Shown here: one piece after another, positions 1-10,626 of the stretch
How the letters are laid out: every line of letters starts with the position of its first letter
Numbering within the stretch: position 1 is the stretch's first letter
The notes under the pieces: model-generated
The model's input: only the letters and a program-made list of their open reading frames with translations
Database searches by the model: none
What the model was told of the DNA's origin: nothing
DNA from: Cricetomys ansorgei
Taxonomy: Eukaryota; Chordata; Mammalia; Rodentia; Nesomyidae
DNA: 64,000 nt
Direction of reading: 5' to 3'
Assembly (NCBI GenBank): GCA_026225945.1
Contig: JAMJFZ010000289.1
Span: 152,001-216,000, forward strand
Program-made: the position numbers and the translations under genes

Positions 1-2993
1 TAACGGAATGGTTTTCTAATATCTTCACTCAGAAAAGATCCTGCCTGCAGAGACTCCTTGACGGCTTTGCCGTTAGGTGAGTTCATTACCGTAAATCCAT
101 CCAAGGCGAGTTCCAATAACAATTACAAGGCCATCAAACCATGAAACCCAGTGGCTGCCTTGGATTTGTGACCGATGCCAGTGAGAGGGGAAGGAGAGGT
201 GATAGGTTTCTAGAACTGTCTGGTCTCCTGAGTTTATGAAAGCACTGAGCTTCCAGGGAAGAAGGAGTTATTTTCCAGGCCAGTCACGGGACCATGGGAA
301 CATTGGGCTGCAGAAGGATTATGCACTGTGTTCCCAAGCCCTCAGAGACTCCTCAGAGTCTGTAGGATGTTGACCTTCCTAAGGATGAGCCTCTTCCTCA
401 CACCCTCCCCCTCCAAATACTAAATGCTCCTTCCTCCTCTATAAGGCCCTGTGCCCAGGGAAGGATTGGTACCTATTAATACCAGAATCTGAGTCGAAAT
501 ATATTGAAGTCACTCTTCTGTTTCACAAGCTATGTTACTTTTGAAATGTGTGGCCTAGTGGCCCTGATTTGTACTGAAAAAAATAAAAAGAGCATCGTTG
601 GCCAACAACTGGGAGACATGTTATCGAGGGTGAGGTCGTCTTTATTCAAAAGCCTCCCTGTAGAATTTCCTCAAAACCTTTGGGTCTCCATTTGATTCTC
701 TAGTCCTAAGTAAGTCAAATCCCAATGGAATGACCTCTTGGGACTATATACTTCCCCTTAGCTCCTGCCACAGGTTTCCATTTTAGTGTGTGAGTGCATA
801 TGTTCTGCCTCTCCTATTGCGCTCCTAGGATCAAAATATGTCTAGCGAACGGCTGCACGAACACACGACTAGATAGATGGACGGACGGCGACAGGAGATA
901 TGAAAAGACGGGTGAATAGATGATGGATACGTGAATGGTTGAATGAATATGTCCACCCACGCCTGTCCATCTTCCCCTGATCCTACCTCCCAATATCTGT
1001 ACGGTTCGTGCCCTACTTCAAGAAGTCTAGTCCCTAAGTGCTGGTGTTACTGACAGTGAAGACTCAGAGCAGGAACTCTGGAGACAAGAGACATCGGGAA
1101 GACTGGACAGCAATAGACAAACAGTGGGGTGTTAGGGGTATTAAAAAAAAAGCAGTCATGGGGGGGTGGCTAAAGGGAAACCAGAGAGGAGAGGACTGCT
1201 GAGCTCAGCATTGGGAAGGGGGAGGCAGCTGAGGAGGAATCAGAAGAATCCATGTCATCAGGAGAGCAGAGCTGATAGGGCCTCTACTGAGCCGGCTGTA
1301 GGGAGGTAGGAGTCGAAAGTGGGAGGCCTGGAGGAATAAAAGAGGAGAGAAGGAATCTTAACCAGAAAAAAAAAAAAAGAACAGTAAGTAGCAGAGAGAG
1401 AGAGAAGGAAACAAGATGAGAGAAAAATGCTGGCCCCGAGGGCTGCAGAAGGGGCACCCGCGGTGGGAGAGCCAAAGCCACAGCGCCTTTGCCAAGGGAG
1501 GAAACCGTAGGAGACCCACCCAGCCAGAATCTTGAAGGCTCAGACTTTTTCCACCTTATGAGCTGTAAATTGATCTATTCAGTTAAAGAAACCTGGTTTT
1601 TATTGAGTAATTTCCTCTGAACGACCTCCAGTTTTGAAAATGTCCCCAAACTTCTCTGACTCTCCCTCCTCCTCCCCCCTAGTCCCCACGTCAATGCCGG
1701 TAAATCACAGGGAGGCGCCCCCCCAACCCCCAACCCCATCCCCTAGAACCGCTCCCTCCCACACGTCGCCGCTTGGCCAGGGGTGCTCCTGGGTGCAGAG
1801 ACCCCAGAGCTGTTTGTTCTGCCAGCCAATTCCCAGCATGCCCCTTGTGGAGCTCACATCCAGGCAGCCTCTCTGGAGCCCCCCAGCCACAGAAAGGATT
1901 TCTCACTGGTCCCAAGCCACGTCCTCTGCCTGGCCTCAGATAGCAAGGAAATTTCTCAATTTCTCGTCTTAGCCTTCAAATGCGGCCTCTCGCAGATGAA
2001 AACAAGGGGCTATTTATGGGAAACCGCGCTCATCTCCTGCTCTCACATGGCGTCTTTTATGCACTATCCCCTCAAAGCCTCTCACAGACAAGTGCCATTG
2101 TCTTCCCCCTTGCAGATGGCACCAAAGGAAAGCACAGAAAGTTAAGTGGTTCAGAGAAGGTCGCTGGAAATGTCAGAGCAGAGTTGGGAAAGGATCCTGG
2201 GGCTCCCTGCTCCCAGACCATCACCTGCCCACTCCCTGGCTGTCAGCTGCGGGTGCCGCGCCTGCACGTGACAGGAAGCAAATCCCCTTCAGCTTTGTGA
2301 GGCTTGCAGCTCACAACAGAAATCCATCTTCCTAACCACGAGAGCAGATCTTTGGATGGAAGGAGCCATCTTGCAAAATCAATTGAAGGCCAATGGGCCT
2401 GCCAAGACCCAAAAGAGTCGGGAGATGGGGGAGGGGGCAGGCCTGTGGGCCCCTCAGGAGGTGATATGCAGGCGTCAGGCTCGAAAAGAAATTGCATTAC
2501 CTGTGCAGCTGAGGTTTTACTGCATGCTCAGTCTGAAAGTTGGCAAAGTAGTAATCAATGAAAAGGAAATATAATTGAGAAGATTAAAAGCTAAGGGTGG
2601 GTATGGACTGGGGAGGGAAGTGATTGCTAAAGAGGTCCATTTGTATAATTCAAAGGTCGATGCCTCTCATTAAACTCACATCTCCAGACACTCAGGGGAT
2701 GAAAGAGAACCTCTCCATGCTGACTGGCTGACACCTAAGAGTTTCCTTTGGCCACTTTCAAGAGCGGTGCAAGGCCAGAGGGACGTAAAAAGTCATTGCA
2801 AGGCGAATTGAGGGGAATCAATAAGCAAAAGAACATCTGGAGATTCGGAGACGTGAAAAATACCGGAAGGTCTTCTGACCCTCACAGAAGATAGCCAAAC
2901 TTCTTCTCAACTCCAAGGGCTTATTTCCACCATCAGAACAAAAGCTGAAACCTTGCCCAGGGTGGGTCCAGGCTGGCAGGCTCAGACCTGCAC
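1..2993. other. Unique non-coding DNA, no gene seen
   Basis: No coding exon, RNA gene or confident interspersed repeat was recognised. Local features are an A-run near 1142-1152 followed by a G-run, an A-run near 1364-1378 followed by short GA repeats, and a C-rich stretch near 1715-1745. Open frames between 1630 and 2570 overlap on both strands and match nothing I know. The stretch 2640-2880 is repeat-free and balanced in base composition, and could be conserved non-coding DNA. Confidence 0.6.
850..955. repeat. Degenerate GATGGA/GAATGG-type simple repeat
   Basis: Short imperfect units such as tagatagatgg, ggacgg, gaatagatgatgg and gaatggttgaatgaat follow each other for about 100 bases. This looks like an old, decayed tetranucleotide-type microsatellite. 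Confidence 0.4.
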
Positions 2994-2999
2994 ACATGT

Positions 3000-3046
<47 letters not shown>

Positions 3047-3050
3047 TGTG
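2994..3050. repeat. (TG)n microsatellite
   Basis: A nearly uninterrupted TG dinucleotide run with one TA and one TC interruption. It is alternating pyrimidine-purine DNA and likely to vary in length between individuals. Confidence 0.95.
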
Positions 3051-3441
3051 TCCTACACAGAATACTTAGATTTTTATGGCTGACACTGCATGCTTACTTA
3101 CTAAAATAGCAACTGTGTTTATCCCTGAAACACGTGGTAAGTTCCTTCCCACTCTTTCCTAGAAAGGAAAGCATGTGTGATGGGTGGGGGTCGGGGGAGG
3201 GGGGGTCAGTCCACAGATCCGGCTAAGGTAGCAGGGTACAAGACACAGCAGACCATATGATGATTTGCCCCCTGGCCTTGCTGTCTCCGTGTTCAAGTTG
3301 CTAACGTGAATTTGTCTGTTGTATCTTGGTCTCTGCATCTCTCCATTTCCTCTTGCATCCTTGGGCTCTAACCCAGGAACCCCTGCAAGTGTGTTTTGAA
3401 AGCCGCACGATAGAGATGGAGGGACACATTTGACAAACATC
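3051..3441. other. Unique DNA, no gene seen
   Basis: A G-rich patch with runs of G lies near 3183-3207. The 93-codon open frame on the minus strand (3159-3440) matches nothing I recognise. Confidence 0.5.
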
Positions 3442-3946
3442 TTAGTTACTACTGTGGTGTAACATGTTAATGCAAACTTAGTAGCTTAGAACAACACACG
3501 TTATGGAGTCCTGTTCCCAGGGTTCAGTGTGGAATGGATGGATTCTCTGCTTGGGCTCTCCTGAAGATGAAATCGAAGTGGAGGCCAGACTGGTATCTCA
3601 TCTTCTTTTCTGGGTTTCGGATCCTCTTCCAGGCTCTTACAGGTTGTTGGCAGAACCTCATTTTGATGGGGGAATCAAAGTACTCAACTGTTCGTTAGGG
3701 GTAGTTCTCAGCTGGTAGGGGCTGACCACTGCTCTGTGGCTTCTCCATAACACAGCAGCCTGCGACTCTAAGGCCCCCACAAACAATTCTCAAATCTATG
3801 AGCCCTTGACTCTTTCTATTTCTGGTCTCTGGACTCATAAGACTGATGTGGTTAGGTTAGGGCCCCCGAGGTCATCTTTTGAATCACGAAAACCCAACTG
3901 GTTAATAACCTTAATTACATTTGCAAATCATCTTCGTTGCCCTGTA
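3442..3946 (+). mobile_element. MLT1-type LTR (ERVL-MaLR), 5' part
   Basis: An ancient solo LTR of the mammalian MaLR group. It opens with ttactactgtggtgtaaca and then aacttagtagcttagaacaaca, which follow the MLT1 start (…gtaacaaa…cttagtggcttaaaacaaca). Near the end, a block at 3900-3946 (ttaattacatttgcaaa followed by a gttgccctgta segment) follows the MLT1 ‘ttaatcacatctgcaaa…tgccatgta’ block. The element stops abruptly at the edge of another LTR and appears to resume at about 4279. It is non-coding and heavily diverged. Exact MLT1 subfamily not assigned. Confidence 0.7.
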
Positions 3947-4278
3947 TACTAGCTACTCCTTGTCACTGTGATGAAAATACCTACCCCAGATGATTTAGGA
4001 GGGGAAGTTTATTTTGGCTCACGGGGAGCCTATCATGTCAGAGGAGGCATGGCGGAGCATTTCAGCTCATCTCTCAGCAAGCCAAGAATCAGAGTAAGAC
4101 AGGAAGTGGCCAGGACTAATGTGACCTTAAGGACCTACTATGCCTAGTGACCTACTTCCTCCAGGTAGGCCTCACTTCCGGAAGTTTCCACAACTTCTCC
4201 GAATAGTGCTATCAGCTGGGGAACGTAGCTCTGGAAACTCTGGCCTGTGGGGGCCACTTCAGATCCTATCCGTAGTAT
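3947..4278 (-). mobile_element. Rodent MaLR-like LTR nested in the MLT1
   Basis: Contains the block ‘gtcactgtgatgaaaat’ followed by ‘ggaagtttattttggctca’, the reverse complement of the poly(A)-signal end common to ORR1/MT-like rodent LTRs. Later blocks (gacctacttcctccaggtagg; atcagctggggaac; ggcctgtgggggccactt) also fit that family. It sits between two pieces of the MLT1 LTR, so it inserted later. The 5 bp target duplication expected for this class is not clear. Subfamily name uncertain. Confidence 0.6.
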
Positions 4279-4390
4279 CCTGTGATGTAACTTAATAACA
4301 TGGCTTCACAGTCAACGGGTTCCATGTGCCCCTCTCTGAAGGAGGTGATGAAGGGAGATAGGGGCATCTGAGACTGTCTTAACATAAGAA
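4279..4390 (+). mobile_element. MLT1-type LTR, 3' part
   Basis: The sequence gatgtaacttaataacatgg followed by cttcacag and a purine-rich stretch ending gagactgtctta resembles the MLT1 terminus (…atgtaacataacatattcacaggttc…ccattattctgcc). It continues the LTR interrupted at 3946. The match is diverged, so confidence is moderate. Confidence 0.5.
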
Positions 4391-5875
4391 ATAGAGGATG
4401 CTTGGTTCGTTTCAAATTTCAAATGACAGCCGTAGTAAACTACCATCCATCATTTACCTGAAATGCAAATTACTGGGCATTCTTGGTGCCCCTGGATCAG
4501 GGCCTGCTGTCCTCTGCCCCGCACAGGCTGGCACGATCCTGCCAGGGAACAAGGCACTTCTGTGAGGCAAGCAGCCCAAGCACTTTCTTCAGGCGACGGC
4601 CCTGGAGCGATAAAGAAGGCCTCTGTGGCCTCATTTAGGCACCACCGCTGTCTCCGTTTCCCTTCCAAGCTCCCTGGCCCAAGCTTGTCAACACCCTGCA
4701 AACTCACGAGACTGATGGCTGTTCCCAGGCCAGCCCTAAGCTTTGTGGGTGGGGTGTGGAGTCTGGAGAGGAGAAAAGTGGGAAAGGGAGAAAGGGGACC
4801 CGGGAAAGGTAGCAACAAGCCCTGGGTCTCTGCATCTGTCCTGTATGGAGGATGGCAGAAACGCTGGCTGGCCCCGAGGTGGGCCGCACCAGCTCTTGAG
4901 AGGAAGAAAGCAGCCCTGAGCAGGCGCTTTGCCTGGTGAGCCCCGTTTGGCTCTGCTTGAGCTGCTCCAGGTCCCCGCCAGCAACACTTCCAAGCCTGGC
5001 CAGCCCAGCGCTGCCTTTGAACAGGCCAGGCCCAATTTGCCTGATCCTGGGATGGGTTATTCTTTCCAGCTTTCACTAACAAAAATCCTCTTTTGTTTGG
5101 ACACTCAAGTGGCCTCTAGGAAAGGCGCTTTCATGGATTGCCAAGAGCGTTCCAACGCGGCAGCGTTTTGCGTGTGTGGCCAATTCCACAGCACCTCTGG
5201 GCTGATCCCGCAGGCTTTTCCCAGGCAAGAGTCCTATGAACTTCCAGCGGACCCCCCACTCTTCCCCTGAGCTCCATCTGCACAAGCAGGCCCTGGCGGC
5301 TGTCTGGGCAGCTGGAGATGAGTTTGTGCGTGGACTTTTTACACTTATGAAATCAATCTGAGTGGAGAGAGTGATTTATAGGAGCACCAGTCAATGCATT
5401 ATTAGAATTAATATCATTATTTTACTGCTTCCCTTTCTAGGTTTTTTTCCTCTCATCAATCAATTTAGTTCGATAAGATTGGGCTGAGTTTCGACTGCGC
5501 ACGGATGAGACAGTCCTGTGCCGCAGGAGCAAAGGGCCATTTGGTGGGTTCAGACAACGTGTCCATTGTCTTCTGATTTATGGAAAGCTGGGTTTGTGCT
5601 GGTGTTCCATACACTGGCGGATGTGTTTCGAGGCAGGGTTTGTGCTTTACCCCAAAATACTATCCCCAGGGACCCAGGCTTCCTCAGTGTAGTTTGCTGC
5701 AGGCGAGTCTTTTCCGCAACCACAAAACGGCCACTAGGAGGACTGCTGGGTTTTCTGCCTGTCTTCACATTTGGCAGACACCACACTAAATTGTCTCCCG
5801 TCGGTTCTGGGTTTCCTAATTGCTAACAGAAGAGGCTCTACCTGAATCTTTCTCTGTCTCTGATCATTTCTCTCT
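4391..5875. other. Unique, partly GC-rich DNA; possible regulatory sequence
   Basis: Repeat-free. From 4450 to 5270 it is GC-rich with overlapping long open frames on both strands (minus 4450-5082, 210 codons; plus 4463-4939, 158 codons). Neither shows a known domain or balanced protein composition. From 5335 to 5500 it turns AT-rich, with motifs such as gaatcaat-like and attagaattaat homeodomain-type cores. No splice-site and reading-frame pattern supports an exon. Confidence 0.5.
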
Positions 5876-6112
5876 GATTTTGATTTTTGAGACAAGGTCT
5901 CTATAGCCCAGGCTAGACACCAACTCTTTATGTAGCCAATGATAACCTCGAACTGGTCCTCTGCCTCCACCCCTTGAGTGCTGGAATTGTGTGCTACTGT
6001 GCCTAGCTCTAAAGACACTGTGTTTTTTTTGTACTGCTGAGGCTGGAACTTGTGGCCTCACACATGCTAGGAAAGTGCTTTGCTACAGAGCTATAACCCA
6101 ACCTGCATCTGC
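5876..6112 (-). mobile_element. B4 SINE (B1-like plus ID-like halves)
   Basis: In reverse orientation it starts with a B1-like half (gatttttgagacaaggtctc … gagtgctggaattgtgtgc). It continues into an ID-like half (ctgaggctggaacttgtggc … catgctaggaaagtgctttg … gagctataacccaacc). An ID-type head joined to a B1-type tail is the architecture of the rodent B4 family. Considerable divergence implies an old insertion. Confidence 0.75.
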
Positions 6113-6120
6113 TGCTTGTT

Positions 6121-6150
6121 ATTGTGTGTGTGTGTGTGTGCGCGCACGAC

Positions 6151-6181
<31 letters not shown>

Positions 6182-6182
6182 A
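6121..6182. repeat. Compound (TG)n / (GA)n / (ACAG)n microsatellite
   Basis: Runs of TG, then GCGCGCAC, then GA, then ACAGACAG. Bases 6123-6148 alternate pyrimidine and purine without a break. The tract separates the B4 from a second ID-like fragment. Confidence 0.9.
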
Positions 6183-6245
6183 GCTAAGCATAGAACCTAT
6201 GGCCTCGGGAATCCTGGACAAGTGCTCTATCACCCTGCCCTACTT
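6183..6245 (-). mobile_element. ID-like SINE fragment
   Basis: The block aacctatggcctcgggaatc followed by acaagtgctctatcaccctgccc matches the reverse complement of an ID body (…cctagggccttg…gcaagcactctaccactgagc…). Only a remnant remains. It could be a second copy or a displaced part of the preceding B4. Confidence 0.4.
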
Positions 6246-6577
6246 TGTTTTGGTTTGGTTTTTATTTTTTAGACAAGTCTTGACTCTGCAGCCGCATACT
6301 CAACAGAGCCTCCTGGAAAGTCCACGCAATGGCGTTTCCGGCCACTCACCTTGTCTGGAGGCTCCAGTGACTCTAATGACCCCTTTCCTCTTTGCATGAA
6401 AATGAAACATGGGTGCAGATAGCTGCTCCTAGGAGGAATCCCAGTGTTAATTGTCAAGGGATTGCTAAAAGCCTATGGTGTTTTGTTTTCCTAAATCTAC
6501 AACCAACAGGAGACGGGTTCTGCTTCCTCTTGTGATGCTAGAGAATCTAACCAGGTCCTCCTGCACTCTGACTCCTT
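6246..6577. other. Unique DNA, no gene seen
   Basis: Opens with a T-rich stretch (tttggtttggtttttatttttt), after which I see no repeat or coding signal. Confidence 0.45.
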
Positions 6578-6790
6578 TACTTTTTTGTCAATAAACACCA
6601 TGACCAACAGCAACTTGGAGGGAAAAAGTCTTATTTCAACTTACAACTCCGCATCACAGTCCACTGTGAGGGAAGCCAAGGCAGGAGCTTAAACAGTGTA
6701 GGAACCTGGAGAGCAGAACTGAGCAGAACAAAGATCTGGAAGGGACAGCCCACAGCTATCATGGCCTCTGGCTAACATGTGTGAGTCTAT
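6578..6790 (-). mobile_element. Rodent MaLR-like LTR fragment
   Basis: Carries the marker block ‘aaacaccatgaccaacagca’ followed by ‘acttggag’ and ‘ttatttcaacttacaactcc’, then ‘gagggaagccaaggcaggag’. This is the typical reverse-strand end of a widespread rodent LTR family. It is truncated after about 210 bases. Exact family name not certain. Confidence 0.55.
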
Positions 6791-7182
6791 TCTTCGCAGG
6801 GTGGAGGATGGGCGTTCCAGCAGAAATTGAGGGGGTAGGGGGGAGGGAATAGCTTTTGGAAATGGAAACACATTGGCTTTGGAATGTGGCCCACTGAGAA
6901 GGCACTCAAGGTGGCAGGGGGTTAACTGGAGGTGTTAAAAGTTAGGAGACTCTATGTCCACTCCCCATTTTGTATGCTGGGATGTTGTCTGGAAGAAGCT
7001 ATCTGCAATTGATAACTACTAGGAAAGGGAAAATCAGTTGTCTTCAATTGAGTGTCAAAGAGCCCATCAGCTGCACTCCAGGGCCGGCTCCGTGCCCAGA
7101 AGTAGTTGGCCAACACAAAACAGACTCTGTGCATTGTGTATTGTTCTGGTTTGGTTTAGTGTTTTCTGTCTTACTGAGGGTT
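6791..7182. other. Unique DNA, no gene seen
   Basis: No recognisable repeat or gene. A G-rich patch occurs near 6830-6848. Confidence 0.4.
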
Positions 7183-7380
7183 TTGTTTGTTTGTTTGTTT
7201 TGATTTTTAGCTTTTTTTTTGTGTATGCCTGAGAGAGGGGGGAGATAGAAAAGGGGAGAAAGAGAGAGAAAACATGAAGAAGCTGGGTACACAGCGTTGG
7301 GGGAGGATCTGGGAGGAGTTGGGGGGGGAGAAAGAATATGATCAAAATATATGGTGTGGAAAAAAAGTGTTAAGCGAAAA
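7183..7380 (+). mobile_element. L1 3' end (3' UTR fragment)
   Basis: After a (GTTT)n run, the block ‘gagagaaaacatgaagaagc’, then ‘ggaggatctgggaggagttg’, then ‘atatgatcaaaatatatggt’ and an A-run follow the 3' end of rodent L1 elements (gggaggatctgggagg…gatcaaaatatattgtatgaaaa). Only the final ~180 bases are present, as in most 5'-truncated L1 insertions. Confidence 0.75.
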
Positions 7381-7700
7381 GGAGAGTCTGTCACCTTGCA
7401 CGTCTGTGGCCTAAGACACTGTCCTCTACTTCATTACAGCCCTGCTGGGGAGCTGACCCGTTGTCAGTCCTGCTATGTGTGTGCCAAGACTGAAGCTCAG
7501 AGACGTGAGGGGCTTATCGAGACCTTGGAGGAGACCCCAGCCAACCTTCTTGTATCTCTACAGATAAACGTTTAGAATAAATACATTCTGGAATATTCTC
7601 CCATCTGGACTGCGTTGATAACAATGATGGCAAAGATGATGATGACTATTATTTATCTGTAGCTCATCTTCCCATGCCTGGGTTCTCACACAGAGCCTCC
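7381..7700. other. Unique DNA, no gene seen
   Basis: No recognisable repeat or coding signal. Confidence 0.4.
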
Positions 7701-7705
7701 GAGAG

Positions 7706-7753
<48 letters not shown>
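7701..7753. repeat. (GA)n microsatellite
   Basis: An uninterrupted purine tract, mostly GA dinucleotides, 53 bases long. Confidence 0.95.
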
Positions 7754-7895
7754 TCCTCCTTTGCCCTGGTGAGCCTCCTGGTGAGAGACAAACATTAAGA
7801 ACAGGAAAATAAGAGAACACGGCTACTGGATGTGATCACAGATCATTCCAGAAAAGGATGCCTTTTTCTGAAACAGAACCATTGCTCAGAGACGT

Positions 7896-8270
7896 AGTTT
7901 CAGATTCTGCTGATGTGATAAACCACCATGAACAAAAGCAGCTTGGGAAAGAAAGGGTTTATTTCAGCTTACAACTCCCAGGTCTCCATCGCTGAGGGAA
8001 GTCAGGGCAGGAACCCGAAGCAGAGGAACTCCGTGTCCTGGGCTCGCTCCCCAGGGCTGACTCAGCTTGCTTTCGTATACAACCATGACCACCTGCCCAG
8101 GGGTGGCACTGCCCACAGTGAGCTGGGCTCTCCTACGTCAATCATTAATCAAGAAAACGTCCTACAGGTTACCTACAGGCCAGTGATGGGAGCATTTTCT
8201 CAATGGGGCTCCTTCTTCCCAAATGACTCCAGCTCGTGCTGAGTTGACAAAACCCTAACCAGGACACTCA
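7896..8270 (-). mobile_element. Rodent MaLR-like LTR, nearly full length
   Basis: Starts with ‘gatgtgataaaccaccatga’, then ‘aaaagcagcttgggaaagaa’ and ‘gggtttatttcagcttacaa’. It continues through ‘gaagtcagggcaggaacc’, ‘ggtggcactgcccacagtga’, ‘gctgggctctcctacgtcaa’ and ‘attaatcaagaaaacgtcct’, and ends ‘gctgagttgacaaaacccta’ plus ‘accaggacactca’. The order matches the reverse strand of a very common rodent LTR family. gtttattt is the reversed poly(A) signal region. Best preserved of the minus-strand copies here. Confidence 0.65.
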
Positions 8271-10368
8271 GTGGCATCAGGAAAGCTGTGCTCAGCTTCG
8301 CTCCTCAAACACACAGTACTTCTGCTTCAGGCAAATGACTTGAGTTTGGTGAACACGCTTGCTTACCGCATAAAACGGGCCTACACTGCTCTACTTCCTG
8401 GCACTCTGAGTGACGTCTGGGCCTGTAGCGAAGCGTTCTCTCTTTGGAATGTGCGGCATATGATTCATCAATCACTTTGCCATCTACACACCAGCTTGCA
8501 TAGACTGACACTACCAACTCTAAGACTGCATCTCCATACAGAGAGGAGCAGGTGTAGCAGAGCGTAACACCCCCAGCCCAACACCACAGTCATCCTTGCC
8601 CCTGGAGGTACTCCTGGGCTGCCATGACTTGGCGTGGCCTACGGGCCCAGCCTGTTTCTGAGCTTCCCTCTACACCATCCAGCCTCTGTTGACTTTATCA
8701 TGGTGATTTTCACATGGCCTTCCCCTCTCTGCCTGACATTGCTTACGGAGCACCTTTGCAGCCACTCCTCTCTGGTTTCCCATCTTCCTTTGTGGTCCCC
8801 TTTCTCTCCAGTGTTCTCAGCCTTGGATATCAGAGATACTTTGCTCAGTCGGTACCAAGCACCTAAGTGAGGTTCCCGGCGACAACAGACGGAACACGCA
8901 AATTAAACTCCAGAAGGGTTCAATAAAAGGCCTATCTGTCACACAGAAGTGGAGACAAAGGCACAAGGACTGCGCAGCTTAGGCTGGAGATGGAACAGGG
9001 ACAAGGAGGCAGGTTCTCAGAGCCAGGGAGGAATGCTTCACCAAGGAGAGACTCCCTGGTAAGGGGGCAGCAGCCTCAGGTAAAAGGACCATGGCAGCAG
9101 GAGTCCTGTTGTCCTTCCCTCTCATCTCTCTCTAGTGTCTCTACAGGAAAGATTCTGTGAGTGTCAAAGAGCAAGGCTTCTGAGGCTCGGGGCAGGGGGA
9201 CGCCAGGCACGAAGAACTTGAGCATCCCCTAACTGGAGTGTGGCATCCTGGGGCCGCTCACTCAGCACTAACAGGGCTTCAGCTTCAGCAGCAGCATTAA
9301 TCCTTGCCTGGCCAGCACTCACCAGCAGTGTAGACAGCGGGAAGGCCTGGACACGGGATCCTGGGGGTGTGGCTGTCGTTTCATGCAGACCTATAGACTA
9401 AATTGTATTTTCAATCCTCATCCCTTTCTCCTTCCTTTCTTTAATTTACAGTGGCCTGCTCTCCATTTTATGGAGCTATTTTAAGCATACACAGGAGATC
9501 TTCTTGCTATACACAGGGAACAATCAATGTTCTCATTTAATAATTCATTCTTTCATTAAATGCCCCAAGTAATTAAATAAAACATGAATAAATTCCACAC
9601 TGATATTTGCTAAAGTTTTCTTTCCAGAGAATTTCACCTGTTGGAGGACCATTGTTTACCATAATGAAGAACGAAGTGGAGATGCTTCGGGGCACAGTTG
9701 CACACTCCGGACTTCACTGTAATATCGGTCAAATGTCCACCGAGCACGCCATATTTAAATATGTCACTCCCAACAGGCAGATAGCTCTGCATAATCTACA
9801 TTGTCCCCAGAGCAATACAGTCAGCACCTTACCACATAACATCTGCAGATGTGGACAGTCAAACCCCAAATTTGCCCGGTACCAACCCCTCCCCCAAATC
9901 TTCCCAAAACTACTCACCATGGTGTCACTCTGTCATGGAGAAACAGATGATGCAAAAGGCTTTCTTTCTAAGAGCTCACAGAGTTTTCCACATTTTAGCG
10001 CTGTGTGCATGTGTGCATGCGTGTGTATAAGAGAGACAGAACGACAAAAATGTAAGTCTTACCTAAGGGAAGTTCCAAGAGAATATAAACAAGGGATACA
10101 ACAGTAAAAAAGTAATTCTCTGCTCATCCGAACATCTTTCTCCACAGCAGCTGGGCTCACAGTTTTCAATGGGCTTGGTGCTTATCTGAGTTCTCCAAAG
10201 AGGCCCATATTCACTGAGGAGGCCGTTGCCTGGCCCTGTTCGGGGTCATTGAGGCAATTCTGCCCCTGACTCATTGGTGTAGGGTCACGTTCCTCAAACA
10301 GTATATTTCTTTGATAACCTGCTTAGTACTTGGAATTGCTCCCATCATCACATCTGCCTGAACAGTAG
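8271..10368. other. Unique DNA; AT-rich core around 9.4-9.6 kb
   Basis: No gene recognised. Bases 8690-8740 faintly resemble an MLT1-type LTR, too weakly to annotate. Bases 9410-9605 are AT-rich, repeat-free and free of microsatellites, and could be conserved regulatory DNA. A plus-strand open frame (9607-10107, 166 codons) has no known domain and runs through a TG-rich microsatellite-like patch at 10003-10035, arguing against a real protein. Confidence 0.45.
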
Positions 10369-10626
10369 GGTTTTGTTTTTTTTTTAAGTTATTCACGTAT
10401 TTATTTATTTACTTGACTAGTTTTTTGTTTGTTTGTTTGTTTGCTTTTTTTTTTTAACTCACTATAAAGCCAAAGATATCCTTAAATGTCTGACCCTCCT
10501 GCTTTTACCTTCTGAGTTCTGGGCTCCTAAGTGTACACTGACATGTCCCATGCTGGGGATCAAAGTCAGGGTCTTGTGTACCCTAAACAAACACTCTACC
10601 AGTTGAACCACATTCCCAGGCCCCTG
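10369..10626 (-). mobile_element. B4 SINE with T-rich leader
   Basis: After T-rich and (TTTG)n sequence, a diverged B1-like half (ctcactataaagccaaagat … tgaccctcctgctttt … gagttctgggctcct) runs into an ID-like half (atgctggggatcaaagtcag … ggtcttgtgtacc … cactctaccagttgaaccac). Same B1-then-ID order on the reverse strand as the copy near 5.9 kb. The long T-rich leader may include a second truncated poly(A) tail. Confidence 0.65.

Noticed and set aside
8560..8870. Possible further MLT1-type LTR
   Set aside because: Only one short block (ttttcacatggccttcccct) is suggestive; start and end blocks are missing.
9607..10107. 166-codon plus-strand open frame as a possible protein
   Set aside because: No known domain, runs through a microsatellite-like patch, and has no promoter or splice context. 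Chance is more likely.
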